A stretch of 64,000 nucleotides of DNA from Quercus robur (lineage: Eukaryota; Streptophyta; Magnoliopsida; Fagales; Fagaceae). The DNA lies in assembly GCF_932294415.1 (NCBI RefSeq), contig NC_065545.1, positions 20,343,357 to 20,407,356 on the forward strand, given 5' to 3'. Made by a program: the position numbers and the translations under genes. Under the pieces are notes generated by a model. That model was not told where the DNA came from. It saw nothing but the letters and a program-made list of their open reading frames with translations, and did no database searches. Shown one piece after another: positions 1 to 24,099 of this stretch. Within the stretch, counting starts at the first letter, position 1. Each line of letters opens with the position of its first letter.

Positions 1-20
1 CAAAGGTCATGCCAAACAAA

Positions 21-665
21 TATATATATATATATATATATTGTAAGAACCAAGTACAAGAATTCTGGGCCTTAGATCCCTTGGGCTCACAATTTATTTG
101 TAGTGGGTTAAAGGATTTCCTACAATGGGTCGTTCTCGGCAGAGAGACTCAAAGCAACACTCAGTTGAAATGCTCTCTCCTGCACTATTTTCTCTCAATT
201 TTTCTGAACCCCTTCTTCTCCCAACTTTCCTCTATTTATAGCCAAGGTTAGTGGGGAGACCATGATTATGTTCATCGTTAGTGCTATTGAAGGTCCAGTA
301 TTATCTGGTTAAAGTGGCTGTTTTAGGTGAGAGGGCGGTGCAGCATTTATGATCTTGGAACTTGGCTCCATTTTCACCGATTGTATTCGGCGACTCACGT
401 TCCCGTGCATATCATGACCTTCCCGGGTATTGACTCATGCGCTCTACCGGGAAATGTTAACCGGTCAACCCCGGGAGCTTAATAACCAAAACTTGTTTTT
501 GGCCCTAAGGCAGTTTTAAGAAAGGCATAAGGTAACGGGAACTATCTGCTGGGCCTGCGCCCAAGGCTGGTATGGGCTTGGGCCCGGGGCCTAGATGGGT
601 CTGGGCCCAAGGCTTGTATGGGCTTTGGGAGCTCGGTGCCGTACATATATATATATATATATATA
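21..665. repeat. TA microsatellite split by the solo LTR
   Basis: TA repeats at 21-41 and 646-665 sit directly against the two LTR ends. They are best read as one (TA)n tract that the insertion divided. Confidence 0.6.
42..645 (+). mobile_element. Solo LTR of an LTR retrotransposon, inserted in a TA microsatellite
   Basis: The segment starts with TG (TGTAAGAACC) and ends with CA (GCCGTACA). It is flanked on both sides by the same five bases, TATAT, at 37-41 and 646-650. It is much more GC-rich than its surroundings and contains a TATA-like CTATTTATA near 232-240, as expected of an LTR promoter. No internal coding region, second LTR or primer-binding site follows, so it reads as a solo LTR left by recombination. 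The target duplication is intact but lies inside a TA repeat, so chance agreement is possible. Family (Copia or Gypsy) cannot be told from the LTR alone. Strand is assigned from the TATA-like box. Confidence 0.6.
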
Positions 666-781
666 TTTATATAGTTTTCTCATCCTTCACCTTAAATCTA
701 GTAAACAAATATAACATTTCAAAAGAAATGTTAATATTGAAACAAACAGAGCATTGGAGATCAAAAATAACAAAACCATAA

Positions 782-1131
782 TGGTATGTTTTGTTGGGAT
801 GATTTTGGGGAGGATGGGAAAAAATAAAGAAGGGAAAATAGGAGAGAAAGTGGTTGGAAGGGGAGTGGGGAGAGAAAATTGTTGGGGCTTGGATTTTTCT
901 CTTTAAGCCCACCAAAACTCAATCTCCCCAAACTAGGAAGAAAATAGAGGAAGAGGAATAGTTGCAATCACATAAGTAAATTTATACAAATACATTCTTT
1001 TCATTCCTTCACTTTTCCACCCTCAACCAAACACCAATGAGGAAAACTAAAATCTCTTTTAACCTCCTACTTTTCTATCCCTCTCTATTTTATATCCTCT
1101 CACTCTTCCATTTTCCCGACCAAACATACCC
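782..1131. mobile_element. Tourist-like (PIF/Harbinger) MITE, 350 bp
   Basis: The left end TGGTATGTTTTGTTGGGATG matches the reverse complement of the right end (AGGGTATGTTTGGTCGGGAA). A TAA target duplication is present at 779-781 and 1132-1134. The interior is purine-rich on one half and pyrimidine-rich on the other. Inverted ends of this type plus a 3-bp TAA duplication are the hallmarks of PIF/Harbinger-derived MITEs. It has no coding capacity. Confidence 0.75.
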
Positions 1132-1368
1132 TAAAAGTGGATAAAACGTATGTACAATTTCTTAAATTTTGAACTTTTAAGTTCTTGAATTAAATTCAGC
1201 AATCTACCCTTACAACTTATATTTATGCACAAGTCCATTTGCCAATATGCCATATGTTTGATCGAATTTAACTGAAGAACTAGTAAATTTTTTTTTAGAA
1301 GAATATCACCTAAGTAACTATACTTATATTTTTCACACATATCTTATAAATTTATGTTTCATCGATCA

Positions 1369-1405
<37 letters not shown>

Positions 1406-1812
1406 TATTATAAAATTTTCTACAAAAATTCTACAAATTGATAATTAGTTTATCACAACTCAAAAATTACCAAAAAAATAATTTTTTTTTTAGAGAATTT
1501 CAATCTATAGCGTCCGTTCCTGATGATAACTCTTTATTATCAGACCAAGACACAAATTAATTTACCAAAAAAATAATTCAAATATTTATTTTCTATTATT
1601 TTGTTGGAACTGCACCAATCACATTGGTTATCACCCCATAGGTTTAGCCTGCCTTTCCCCCACGCGCAAGTCAAAAACCCAACCCCAGCTTCCTCTCCAC
1701 GCAAATATACTTGCGCAGTACACATACAAATACAGTACATTCATGCATTTGATTTCAAAAATTCTAAATTATACATACAAAATTGTTATATTTAAAAATT
1801 AAAAACTTTAAA

Positions 1813-1849
<37 letters not shown>

Positions 1850-1885
1850 ACGCAAACACACAAGCGCTCTCTTTTCAATAAAAAA
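1132..1885 (+). promoter_or_regulatory. Upstream region and 5' leader of MIRO
   Basis: This 750-bp stretch holds a poly-A tract (about 1370-1403), AT-rich sequence, and a pyrimidine-rich leader with a perfect (CT)15 run at 1815-1844, ending about 40 bases before the start codon. A TATA-like TTATATTTAAA lies near 1786. CT runs in 5' leaders are typical plant Y-patch or GAGA-type elements; their effect on this gene is inferred. Confidence 0.45.
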
Positions 1886-13028
<11,143 letters not shown>

Positions 13029-14994
13029 GTAGGAGGAGTCGTCCATCAATAAACTGATGCTGTCTTGCTGCCACTTCAACTTTAATAATGGTTGGTTTTT
13101 TCTTGCTTTGTCCAATTATTCTAATGCTATCGTTGTTGGGCATTCTCTAAACAAGATGTATATAGAATAATAGCAATTTCTTCTCGGAGGTTTCCTATCC
13201 ATTGTAACATCTTTTCCCTTTTAGTTCAAGTTTCATTTTATAGTTATTGCTATTGTTGTTGCTATTATTATTATTTTGTAATTTGTATTCAAAACTCTCA
13301 ATTAACCATGCAGGGCTTTTATGATCGGCTTTCAAAATCTCTGCTCTAGCTACAATTTACTGTGCTCAGTTGGTGGGGTTGAATGCACAATGAGAAAATA
13401 CTCGATATTTTCACCCTTCCACGTTTGTGCAATTTTTCGAACTTGTTTACACATCGTGACAGTCCATAGTAGTGATGGTCCTCAAGTAATTCATGCGGTG
13501 TAAGGATTGTGAGTTCAGAAAATTTTACTAGTACTATTTAAGGTAGTAATACTAATAGGTTGGATTCATTTATGCCGTGGAGATTAGATGAATAGACAAG
13601 TCAGTTATCCAATTATGTGATGATTCTGTTTTTTTTTTGGCTGAATGTATGCTTCTTATGAGTTGATTGTAGTTCTTGCTGTAACTGTATTGGCGGCGTG
13701 TACACCTTGGCAGTATTAGGCCCTTTAAATCAATTTGACCAGTGAGTCTTTGATTAGAATGATTGCAAATATTAGGTCTGGATTGCTTGAATTGAAAGCC
13801 TGGAGATAAACGATTCTACCCCAAAATACGGGGTCACACACAGATATGCTTGACTAGAACAAAATTTCACTTCTATTGTCAGTAGTAGCTTTCTTCACAA
13901 TTATACACATTGCCATTATGTTTGGATCGAAAGAGGGGAGCAGAGTAGAGTATTTGAAGGGGATTGGACTTTTTTTAACTCCAATTTGGGGGAATTGGAG
14001 GAGAAAGGATTCAAGTATAAGAAATTTTATGTACTTAATATTTGCTAAGTATAGCTAAGAATTTTGTAACTCAATTAGTTGATACTTCGAGGCGTTTTTA
14101 ATAGAGACATCCAGGATTAAAATCTCTCATTCTTCTTGTAAAAAAAAAAAAAAACTAAAGTATAGAGTTTAATAAATGAAGGATATAATTACTAATTTCT
14201 TTATACATTATCATTTCCTCTCCTAAATTTACAACCAAATTAAGTATGGAACATTTACTCTCTCCTCCCTTTTAACTTTTAAAACATTCTGGGGAGGGTA
14301 TCCACTTTTCTTTTCTACTTCTTTCCTCTCATCTACCAGTCTCTCTTATGCTCTCAATTATCTCTTCCAAACTCCCAAATATAGTGTATATATTATGCTA
14401 GTGTGAGTTTGTGCCATGCTTGAAATGTTGATGGGAATCTCACCTTACTGGTCAGGGTTTTTTGTGTATTTTGGAATAATTTTAGTCCTTAAATATTAGA
14501 CATGAAAATTGAAATGGGTACCTAAAGTTCAAGAAGTTACAATCAACTCTAAGAATATCCAAATATCACAATTAAATCCTATGAATCTAAATAACGGAAC
14601 TTGATGGTTTCTCTTGTTAACTTCTCATACGATAATTGATGTGGTTAACAGGAATCAACTTAAATATTTGCCCTCGTACCTGACATAAGAAAGTGAAAAC
14701 GTGTCATGTCAACAAATATTTTGTTGTATTTATTAAAATTTTGAAAACTAAAAAGGTTGATGTGGGTAAAATATGTGAATAATGGTCGACAAGGCATATA
14801 CCATGTTAATCAAAATTGTTTTGTTAGTACTTTCTGTGACATCTAATTGATTGATGCCAGGGGACAGGGTACGTAATTAAAGTTAATCTACCCTCCAATT
14901 TTTTTTTTTCTCTTTTTTTTCCCCATGTATTTGCTTTATTTATTTATTTATTTTTTTATTTTTTTTTATTATTTTTTTTTTTCATTTATATAAT
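13029..14994. other. MIRO 3' flank and AT-rich spacer
   Basis: The first 300 bases are probably MIRO 3' UTR, with an AATAAA-like signal near 13048. The rest is AT-rich, with an A-tract near 14137-14154 and T-tracts near 14900-14980. Open frames here are short and unrecognisable. I see no gene. Confidence 0.45.
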
Positions 14995-15714
14995 TGTAAG
15001 GACTCAATTTGTAACGACCTCAAGATGGTATTGGGTTCGTACGTTAAAGGCCCAAACAATATAATTTGTAGAGCGTGGGCTTGAAAGGTTAGGCCTTGAT
15101 CATTGGACCACGGTTAGTCGGGGTACTCATAGCGGTCACGTAGAGACAATCTAAGGTTGTCTATGGATCTTGTCCATGAAGCTTAATGTTCCTATCCTTC
15201 CTTTTCCTATTTTTGGGTCCCTCCTTTCCGGCCTCCTCTTTTTGGCGCATAAGCCTTCACGTTATATAGCCCTTCTCAGTTGATCCTGACCCTCCATCTG
15301 TTGATCAGGCAGGTACCTACTTAAGTACCTGTCCCATCAGCCGCCTCCCCCTACTTTCTGTTAGTTGCAATAACCGAAACCACACTGTTCAGGAGTCTTT
15401 TCCCATTAATACGACTAGGACGTTTATGGGCGCATTCAATGCGGAGGTGACGTCTTTTCCTTGAACCACTCCCACTCCATATCCCCATGTGAGTCCCATT
15501 CTACTCGCCTTTTCTTCTGAGGGCGCTTTGGAAGCTGCCTTTGACGACATGTCGCTCTTCCTTTTGAAGTCTTGAGATGCCGAGGACAGGATCATCCTCG
15601 GCTGCATCTATAGGCTATTTGGTCTTTCACTACTTGTCCTCGGAAACTATTCTCCTCGGCACGGGCCCTGGGTCCTAATGGAAAGTGGGTCGGGTCGTAA
15701 GTTCTCTGGCCCCA
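14995..15714. mobile_element. Probable solo LTR of an LTR retrotransposon, 720 bp
   Basis: A GC-rich island in AT-rich surroundings begins TGTAAGGACTC and ends GGCCCCA, with the same four bases TAAT on each side (14991-14994 and 15715-15718). TG...CA ends plus a short duplication fit an LTR. No second LTR or internal region is visible. The duplication is one base short of the usual five and AT-rich, so the exact ends are less certain than for 42-645. Orientation is not determined. Confidence 0.5.
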
Positions 15715-16070
15715 TAATAATAACTAATGAACTATTATTTATTTTATATACAAACCTTATTTATAATAGAAAAGGGAAAATTTTCATATTTTATCAATGT
15801 CTTGGTTCAAAACCTACAAAAGGAAAACTAAGAATGAAAATAAATAAATAAGAAAGAATTTTAATAGAAAAATAAAAAGAAAAAAAGAAAGAGGAAATTA
15901 TTATCATTATTTCTAAAGTGATATAAAAAGAGAATTTCAAAATTTTAATGTAATTATATATTCTTCTCCATGAAATTGTGTATAAGTAATAAAATATAAG
16001 AATAATTACATGATAAGCTCCCAAGTTTAATATTGTTTTCAAAATAAACTTTGAAATTTCATGTTCATAT

Positions 16071-16222
16071 ATGTTTACAATATAGTTTTAAAAATATTAC
16101 AATTTTATCATTTTACGAGGCTATATTAAATAAAATATCAAAATTTATGTTTACATGATATTTTTAAAAATATTATAATTCGTTCATTTTATGAGCTTCT
16201 ATTAACTAAAATATTAGAATTT
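16071..16222. repeat. Diverged 76-bp tandem duplication
   Basis: Two adjacent copies, 16071-16146 and 16147-16222, share the order ATGTTTACA, TTTTAAAAATATTA, TCATTTTA, TAAAATAT and AATTTA, with several substitutions between them. Confidence 0.55.
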
Positions 16223-17704
16223 ACATAAGTTGTACTCGAAGTTTGTTTGGTTAAAAAAATATTTTTAAGTAAATCATAAGTGAAATTTTGAATTACACAA
16301 ATCACAAGACGATTTATTCATGTGTAAGAGCAATTAATCGTTTTTTTTTTTCTTCTCTGGTTAGAAATACTACATAAATACCGCACCTCTCCCCCCACCC
16401 CCCGCGGCGGTCCCTGCGTTCTCCCTTACATTTAGAGCATGTGAAAGTACCATCCGGCTCAAATCACCTGATGATGAGAAAGCAATGTTGAAGCAAATAA
16501 AAAATAGGAAAAAAGAAGAAAGAGAGCAGTGTTGAAGCAACAATTTGGGAAAGTAAGAATACGTAGCACCTACATATTTGTTGTAATTTGTCAATGTCAT
16601 GGATGAGCATATATGTTTTGATTACTATAAGTAAATAAAGTAATAGGATAATTAAAGGAGTGAGCAAGGGAGCATAAACTTGTGAGGTCACCTGAATGTG
16701 TTAAGAGACCTACCTTGAAGCCCTCCTCTTGTTCCCCATTTTCGTTTACCTGATTGAACTTGTCTACCAAAATGTTCCAACTTATCATCATAAAAAACCT
16801 GATCAATTTCTATGAGAGTGACATACTATCTCGTGTGTGCATCAGTGTTTTTGTGTCCATATATGGACTAACTTCCGTTTCATCCTATCTTTGTCTCTAA
16901 TTATTGGTTTTGGACCAACCAAGCCCAAGTAAACCTAGCTGATGCATTCCTCAAATACCAAAAGACTCCAAGGGATCTTTGACTCTTGAATTTTAATATA
17001 TAGACCATTTTAAATGGTAAAGTAGTGTCTAAAATCAAATCGCATTTACAATAGAAATTTGAAAGGAAGATTAAGGGAGAGGACTAATTAAAATCGTTTC
17101 CATTGTGAACTGCGTAAATGTAAAAATCAAAGACTTAAGGTTAATATTTGGGTAGTATCTCATATGACATTCCACTAGATTTTGATCCAATGAGGTCAAT
17201 ATGGATGAGTAATTTGCCATAATACTAAAATCGTCCATCACAGTTTTTCTTGATCTATCTTTTTTTTTTTTAACTCAAAACTTTTGCACAAGGATAGCTA
17301 AAAATAAGGTATATATATCCTTTACATCGTTTGGTTTGTTTTAAACGACACATTAAAACTTACGTTATAGCCGTTACTTAAACCAAATCTCTTTGGAGAC
17401 ACAGACGTATGTATATCAGTATATGCATTAAGCTAGCCTAGTATTATATTATTATTATTATATAATCAATCATGAAAGAAAGATAACAAGAGGAAAAAAG
17501 GAAGATCTATATGTCAAATGGCAGCTCGGAATGAATTTCCAAGTTGCCCTGAAAAAGAGAAATGGTTGATGTGAAAGCTAAGGATTCCGAGAGATCCTAA
17601 CAGGCTAGGGTGAAGAAAGAGTTAAACAAGATCTCATTACTATTGAGATATATACATCAGAGTACTCCCAAGAATTGCCCTCCTCGTCCCTTCCAATCCA
17701 TTAG

Positions 17705-17740
17705 GTATATAAGAGTCTGTCTCTCTCTCTCTCTCTCCCA
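17705..17740 (+). promoter_or_regulatory. TATA box and CT-rich patch without an obvious gene
   Basis: GTATATAAGAG is followed within 15 bases by an uninterrupted CT run. This spacing resembles a plant core promoter with a Y patch. Nothing downstream to 19 kb encodes a recognisable protein, so a non-coding transcript or chance match are both possible. Confidence 0.25.
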
Positions 17741-19321
17741 CGCTCGTGCTCCCGCAGAATTTTCTTGTCCTTGTACAACTATCAGTCACTTTCAATCTCA
17801 TTCTTGTGGTTTGTTTCCTCCATGCATGAGTGAGAGAAAGATTGGATTTCCCATTAATTATTAGCTGCACGTGTCAATCTATTTCCAAGAATCTTTATTT
17901 ATATATTTATACGTATATAAAGCGTGTATAAAATCAATTTAAAATGGGGTTGTATGAATTTTGTAATTGATTGTATAACAAATTTCACATTACACCTCTA
18001 ATTTAACTTGACTGTAAGTGATTGTTTATAATCTTCACATGAATTTATTATTTTTTTGTTCATTATTCACAATTTGCCATATTTGAGTTGTGGCACAAGA
18101 TTTTTTTTAATAGATTTTCTTTTTGTAATATCATAATTTATGATGATGATTTTAGAGTTATCATAGTAAATTTGATTTAATGCAATCCTATTTATACCAT
18201 TAGGGTTTTTGTAGCACAATTCAACACAATAAAAATATAATCCTAACTTACATTAATCCTTACTTCTGTTTTCTTTTTTCTATATATTATTATATTTTCA
18301 TATTCCAATTTTAACACGTGAAATACAGGAGAGAACAAGATCATCATGCTCTCTCTAATGAAGCGACTAGAATGGAATAATTAGGATCATATTTTGTTGA
18401 TGCATAAGATCAGTATGTGATAGATGCATGTAACCATTTTTGTTTCCATAATTGTTGATACGATCAATTTTGATTGAGGCGTCATAAAAATATTGTCATT
18501 GATGAGTTCATATTGATATAACAATGTTTGTTATTCAAAACAACAACTTCCTATACATTTTATTAAGTTGAGAAAAAGTTTATGAAAAGCTTATGTACCC
18601 TTTCATTACTTTAATACTATATATATGTATGTGCCCTAACTAGGTGGTAGGTAAATCAGATCATTCGCATAATGGCATGCATAACCTCTATCTAAGGTAA
18701 TTTGTTTAGCTGGTAGGAAACATGGACGGCTAGGGTTTCCCACTATAATGATCACTGGTCTAAAGTGTAATCAATCTCCCAAATGATCAAATTTAAGACA
18801 TATTATTATAGGTTCCTTTCAAGAATATTCCCATCTTCTTTTTTTTCTTTTTTTCTTTTTTTGGGACAAAAATTTAAAAAAGAAAAGAAAATAATTGCAA
18901 GAAGACAAACACGTACTCATTATTTCCTACATCAAGACTTGGATATCCAGAATCCTAATGGTTATATGAATGTGGGTCCATCTTCGATACCCTTATAGAT
19001 CCTCTAAATCCCCTATAATCATTCCATTACAAAAGGAACCCACTTGGTCAGCCTAGCTATATGGGTTATTGTCAGTCTATATATATATATATATTATCTA
19101 TCAAATATAGCTACAGAAAAGAAAAGAAAAAATAGAAAGACCCCATTCAATTAAAAGTTCTAGCTCTTTTAGATGTTCTATCACACCTTCAGAGCATGCC
19201 GGCATGCAAATTTCAGGTTTATCCCTTTTTTTTTTCTTTTTCTTTTTTAACGCTGCTAGGGTTTTTATAGTTCTTTGCCTTTCGCATCCTGTTTCTGATA
19301 TCTTAAAGGAAAATACTAATG

Positions 19322-19476
19322 AGTATCTTTAGGGTATTAGTTAACAATTCATTTTAGGAAAGTTTTGACATCACTTTTATAAAAAATAAAAAATACTGTC
19401 AAAACATTAATTATTATTATTTTTTTTTATAAAAATTTTCTTTAACTAGATTATTAACCAATACCCTAAAAATACT
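19322..19476. mobile_element. Small MITE with about 23-bp inverted ends
   Basis: Left AGTATCTTTAGGGTATTAGT (19322 on) and the reverse complement of the right end, AGTATTTTTAGGGTATTGGT (19457-19476), are imperfect inverted repeats enclosing about 110 bp of AT-rich DNA. No clear target duplication is seen, so the superfamily is unassigned. Confidence 0.5.
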
Positions 19477-21908
19477 AGTTAACGATTAATGGAGTATAGC
19501 ATTAACTTGTCCTTGATCATAAATGATAATGGTGAATTCCGTGTTGAAACAAATGTTTAGTTTTGTCCTCAAAAACCAACAAAATTAATTATATTGAAAA
19601 GATAAGCATCGCCGACAAAGTAAAAACACAACAGAAAATTTGAATTTTCTCCTGTCTTAATCTTTGGGACCAAACTTCCAAAATTTTATTAAGACTGAAA
19701 AAAAAAAGAAAAAGAAAAAAAGAAAAAGAAAGATAAGCTCCAGGGACTCTGGTGGCTTTGGTTGAATGCCGGCATTTCCATGGGCCCTTTTTATGACTTG
19801 TTAATTAATGGTCGGCATATACTTCCTGTGATTAACCCATTTCTAATTACATTTATAGCTTTTATTTCGAAAAATGGCTTCTCTTTTTTAATTATTTAAA
19901 CACGTGCTAGCTAACATTATCCAGAACGTATATGACATTAGCATATCCATTTGAATATTAATCTTAACTGTACTTTTAATTAATTTTACATGTTATGTTA
20001 TAGAACTTTCTTGATTTTCGTGAATCCAAATTTAGAGCACTCACACTGAACATTCTAAATCCTTGGATCTGTATCATTCTACAAAATTTTACAAAACGCT
20101 AGCTCCAATTCTTTTTATATATGAGTTATTTATTTATTAACCATATCCATTTTTATGGTCTTGTATTTGCACATAATATTTAATTTTAACCATCAAACAA
20201 GTTTTTACTCAAAAAAAAAAAAAAAAAAAAAAAACCATCAATCAAGTTATGGGTTGTAATTTACAAAGCTTATTAAGGTAATTACAAAATTTTTAATTTT
20301 TTATTATTATCTTATATAGTATTTATTGTTAACTTAATCTAAGTGTATGTGTGTGTGAAGCTCTCCTCTCCACACAAAAATATATTATTGTGAAGTGACT
20401 ACCACGTAAATATTGACGCGATATGAGGGTTAAGGAAAGAAAAATGGGACAAATTAATTAATAACCTAGTATTCTTGCTATATTTAGTGACTTAGAAACA
20501 ATGGAGTGGATGGAGGAAAGAGAATTTGGATTATGTGAATGACATGGTCCACATGGATATCCAACATCTTAAAAAAAAAATAATAATAATAATAAATTAA
20601 TAATAAAATAAAACAGTAAAAGTAAAAGTTAGAAAGAGATAATGACAGAGTGTAATTTGATTTGATACATGTGGAGAGAAAAGAACTTTAACACGTAGAC
20701 GTAGGAGAAGCTGGCATAACAAGTGCAGAAGACGACATAAATTGGTGGGGGATACAATATCTTTGCGTCGGCATGAGACGATGAGGCCAGGTACAGGCCA
20801 TATATATATGTCTCTCGCTTTGTGGAGTTTACACAGGCGCGGTCCTCCTTAAAATACAACATTTCTGTGTGTGTTTGTGTTACACTTACGTGGTGCATTT
20901 ATATATATATATATATATATATATATCATCCACACATAGACAAGGACAACCCAACATTTTGGAATGAGTGAAAGAGAGAGAGAGAGATATGGAATAATAA
21001 TAATAATAACAACAACGACACCATACACACACATATATAGCTTATTAGAAGAATTGAATAAGTCAATATCTATTTGTTAGTTTGTGGGGGTGGTGTTTTT
21101 TTTTTTGGTCTAATGTTGGGTAAACACGGTGGCTAGCTAGTGGGGTTTGCTTTGAGTGGGAGAAAGAATGGACTTTTTTTTTTTGTTGTTGCTGGTGATG
21201 ACATATTTGAAGGTTTAGACGGTAGATCCAACAAAAACTAGCTTTCCACATCATTTTTCTCTTTTATATATAATATGATATATATATATTTGCTCTTTTT
21301 TTATTTTTAGTTTATATTATATATATGGTAATATCTTACTTATTTACACATTAATTATTTTTCACATTTCATACGTGCATTGCATTTTTATAGGAGCATT
21401 TAGCCGCCTATATATGTAGCTTCTTTGACTATATATATATATATATGCACATGATGGAGATCGGAGACGTGTCTTCTTCCTGCATTTTTGGAAAAATAAA
21501 TTTTCGTTTTCATGAGAGGGAGTGGGAAGAAAGAACTAAAGGTCATCATTTCCACCATGACAAGGTGGTATGTTGAGTCCAGCTCAGATTTTTGATGCAT
21601 ATATTCTAGTCGACAAATTAACAATGTACAGTAACACTCATGCAAGGACTTAACAGTTTATTCCACCTAATTGTTATGAGGTCATTACTTTGTTATTTAA
21701 TCAACAGTTCATGCATGAAGGTCAGAGTCGGCTAAATTGTAAAAGCAAATGATACAGTTGCCTAAGGCCCCAAGGAAAAAAAAAAAGATCTCCAAATTTT
21801 AACCAATAGGGTTGTTCTTTTTCATTATAATAGTATTAATTAAGCCCAATTATTAATGAATAAATAAAATAACAATTTTTATCAAATAAAAAATAAGAGA
21901 GAGAGAGA
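19477..21908. other. Gene-poor spacer with microsatellites
   Basis: Contains an A-tract at about 20211-20234, an AAT/ATA-rich tract near 20571-20615, a TA tract at 20901-20926 and a GA run at 20972-20986. Open frames across 20.6-21.6 kb are built on these repeats and show no domain. No gene is supported. Confidence 0.4.
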
Positions 21909-22084
21909 AATGTTATGTCCATAATATTTTTTTACAATACTTTCACAATAAATTCTAAGTGATAGGTTGTAACAGGTTATTATTGATAACAAAAAATTAA
22001 TTTCATTGATGGATTAAAATTAAAACCAATAACAACTTATTACTTAGGATTTGTTGTGAAAATATTGTGAATATATATAACACT
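21909..22084. mobile_element. MITE with long inverted ends, about 175 bp
   Basis: The left half contains CAATACTTTCACAATAAATT and CTAAGTGATAGGTTGTAA. The right half, reverse-complemented, gives CAATATTTTCACAACAAATC and CTAAGTAATAAGTTGTTA. Together the arms pair over roughly 50 bases. This is a very common plant MITE type. Exact ends are uncertain by a few bases and the superfamily is not assigned. Confidence 0.6.
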
Positions 22085-24099
22085 TCTCAAAAAAAAAAAA
22101 AAAAAAAAACAATACACAAAAATTCACAACATTTTTCATAAGTTGAGTTCGTAAACTTTTACTAGTTTTTATCTAAGTGTACTTTTTTTATTTACCACTA
22201 TTAATATGTCACATCAACCAGTGTGAAAAGTTGTCAAATTTTGTCCATAGATTTTGTAAAAAAAAAAAAAAAAAATCTAGTTAATTAGTAGTAATTTTGC
22301 ATATAAAACAAGATAATAGAGTTTAAGTAATATTAATTTTTAATAAAAAAATAGATTTAAATATATAAAATGACTCAATTTCAGTTTTCGTCTTAGGCCC
22401 CCAAATGTATTAAGCCGCCCTTGATAAAGGTATTGATAAATTACTATTTTTTCCTCCCCTAACAATAGAGTGGTGGAGGGTGAGATTCGAGCTCATATAT
22501 ATATATATTCTCTTTTACCACAAAAAAAAAAGAAAAAAAAAAGAAGATTGGATAATGTTATTGGACTACACGACTCTTAGGTCTGACTATAATCATAATA
22601 AGTAATGACACAAGAATATGAACTCTAAAGCTAAAAAAAGTGTGTTAGAATTATAAATAATTTTGAAATGAGATCGATCCCCAGCTGAAAACAAGTGCCG
22701 TGATAGGAGAAAAATACATTTACAAAGAGTATATTTAGAACATGATGGTAGCAACATCAGATTTTGATATATATATATATATATAATTAGGTGTAAAGAT
22801 CACTGCAATTACTGAAGTCCAAATTAGAAAATAACACCTAATGATTAAATCGGTGACAAATGTCCTAGAAAGTTATGGAGAAGTACTAATAGCCGTTGAA
22901 GCCTTAAGTATAAATAGAAGCTTTGTTGTCAACGCAAATAATCAACCAAGACATATTTCACTTGTCAATCTTTAGTTTTGAGTGTAAGGTCTAATTTTCT
23001 TTAGTTGCTAGTTTTTCGGTCAAATTTGGTTGATACTTATTATTCCTTTGATATTTGAATTTTAATGTAGTTCAAATTCAAATTATTCAATTACCATCGA
23101 GATTGATAAGGTAAAAGTCCTCTTCATTGAGACAAAACAAGTCCAAATCCTTTTTCAAAAAAAAAAAAAAAAAAAAAAAATTACGAGATAAACGTCCTAA
23201 TTGAGGGCATCAATGCATGTTACAATTATATCAATATTTAAAAAAAAAATTTTAATAAGTACAAATAATGTGAACTCAAATGATGAATTGCGTGTTGAAT
23301 AAAGGCAAGTTGATTCAAGGGGCCATTTGTTTCAACCAACGTACGAAGTTGCATGAGCCTCAACTTTTGTTAGCTGCAGGCATTCATTATTATGGATTTG
23401 ACACCATGGAATACTATTCGAAAACCTTTCACAGCTACAGCTTGTACGCGGTTCACATTTTTCAAAACATTTCCTCTCTATGCATGCACGCCACTGAAAG
23501 TACTATTAGAGTTTTACAGGAAATGATCAATGTATTTTCCTTTACAACAATTAGTTCACTCGGTAAAAAGATTTTATAATTGAATAAGAGATCTAAATTT
23601 AAATCCAGCTCATACTAAAAAGAAAGTTATAAGTATTATATAATATAATGGTAAAGAATAATTATTATATATATAGTTGAAGTGATAAATTTTAAATCTT
23701 ATTATATCTATTAAAAAAATTTAAAATAAAAGCCATGTAAAGCAGATTTTACAATTCAAATGGAAGAAATAAAAAAGCGCTAGTGAATAATGTGTTAGGT
23801 AGGTCTTTGATAATTCATCAAAAAAAAAAGGTAGGTCTTTGATATCATGTGCTTATTAATTTGCAGAAGAAACACACCAATGACTTCATTTATGTTTTCG
23901 GTCAAAGTAAAGCAATTACTTCATTTATTTGATTGCATAACAATTTATCACGTTCTTTTGATTAATACCAGTACCTAACTTCACGTTTTCCACAACAGGA
24001 TTAACTAACTTTCATTATATGAATACTCAAATGCCATGCGCGCAGGAATATTTTTCTTACTACTTAACGAAAGTCTTGAATACTAGAATTTGAGTCACT
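22085..24099. other. Gene-poor spacer, including possible SINE remnants
   Basis: A-tracts lie at about 22090-22109, 22258-22275 and 23157-23180. GAGATTCGAGCTC near 22481 reads on the minus strand as a box B-like GAGCTCGAATCTC. Around 23546-23620 a box A-like TAGTTCACTCGG and a B-like ATTTAAATCC sit at SINE spacing. No target duplications were found for either. A 99-codon frame at 23280-23579 has no recognisable domain and I do not call it a gene. Confidence 0.35.

Larger units (their letters stand above)
15715..19321. other. Gene-poor AT-rich spacer
   Basis: No convincing gene. Contents: a diverged tandem duplication at 16071-16222; a small GC-rich patch at 16381-16460 that I cannot assign; a core-promoter-like pair, TATATAAGAG at 17705 followed by a CT run at 17719-17737, with no coding sequence after it; and poly-T and TA tracts. 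Open frames are short and low-complexity. Confidence 0.4.

Noticed and set aside
23280-23579. 99-codon plus-strand frame in the gene-poor stretch
   Set aside because: No motif or signal peptide recognised and no neighbouring exon found. Too little support for a gene call.
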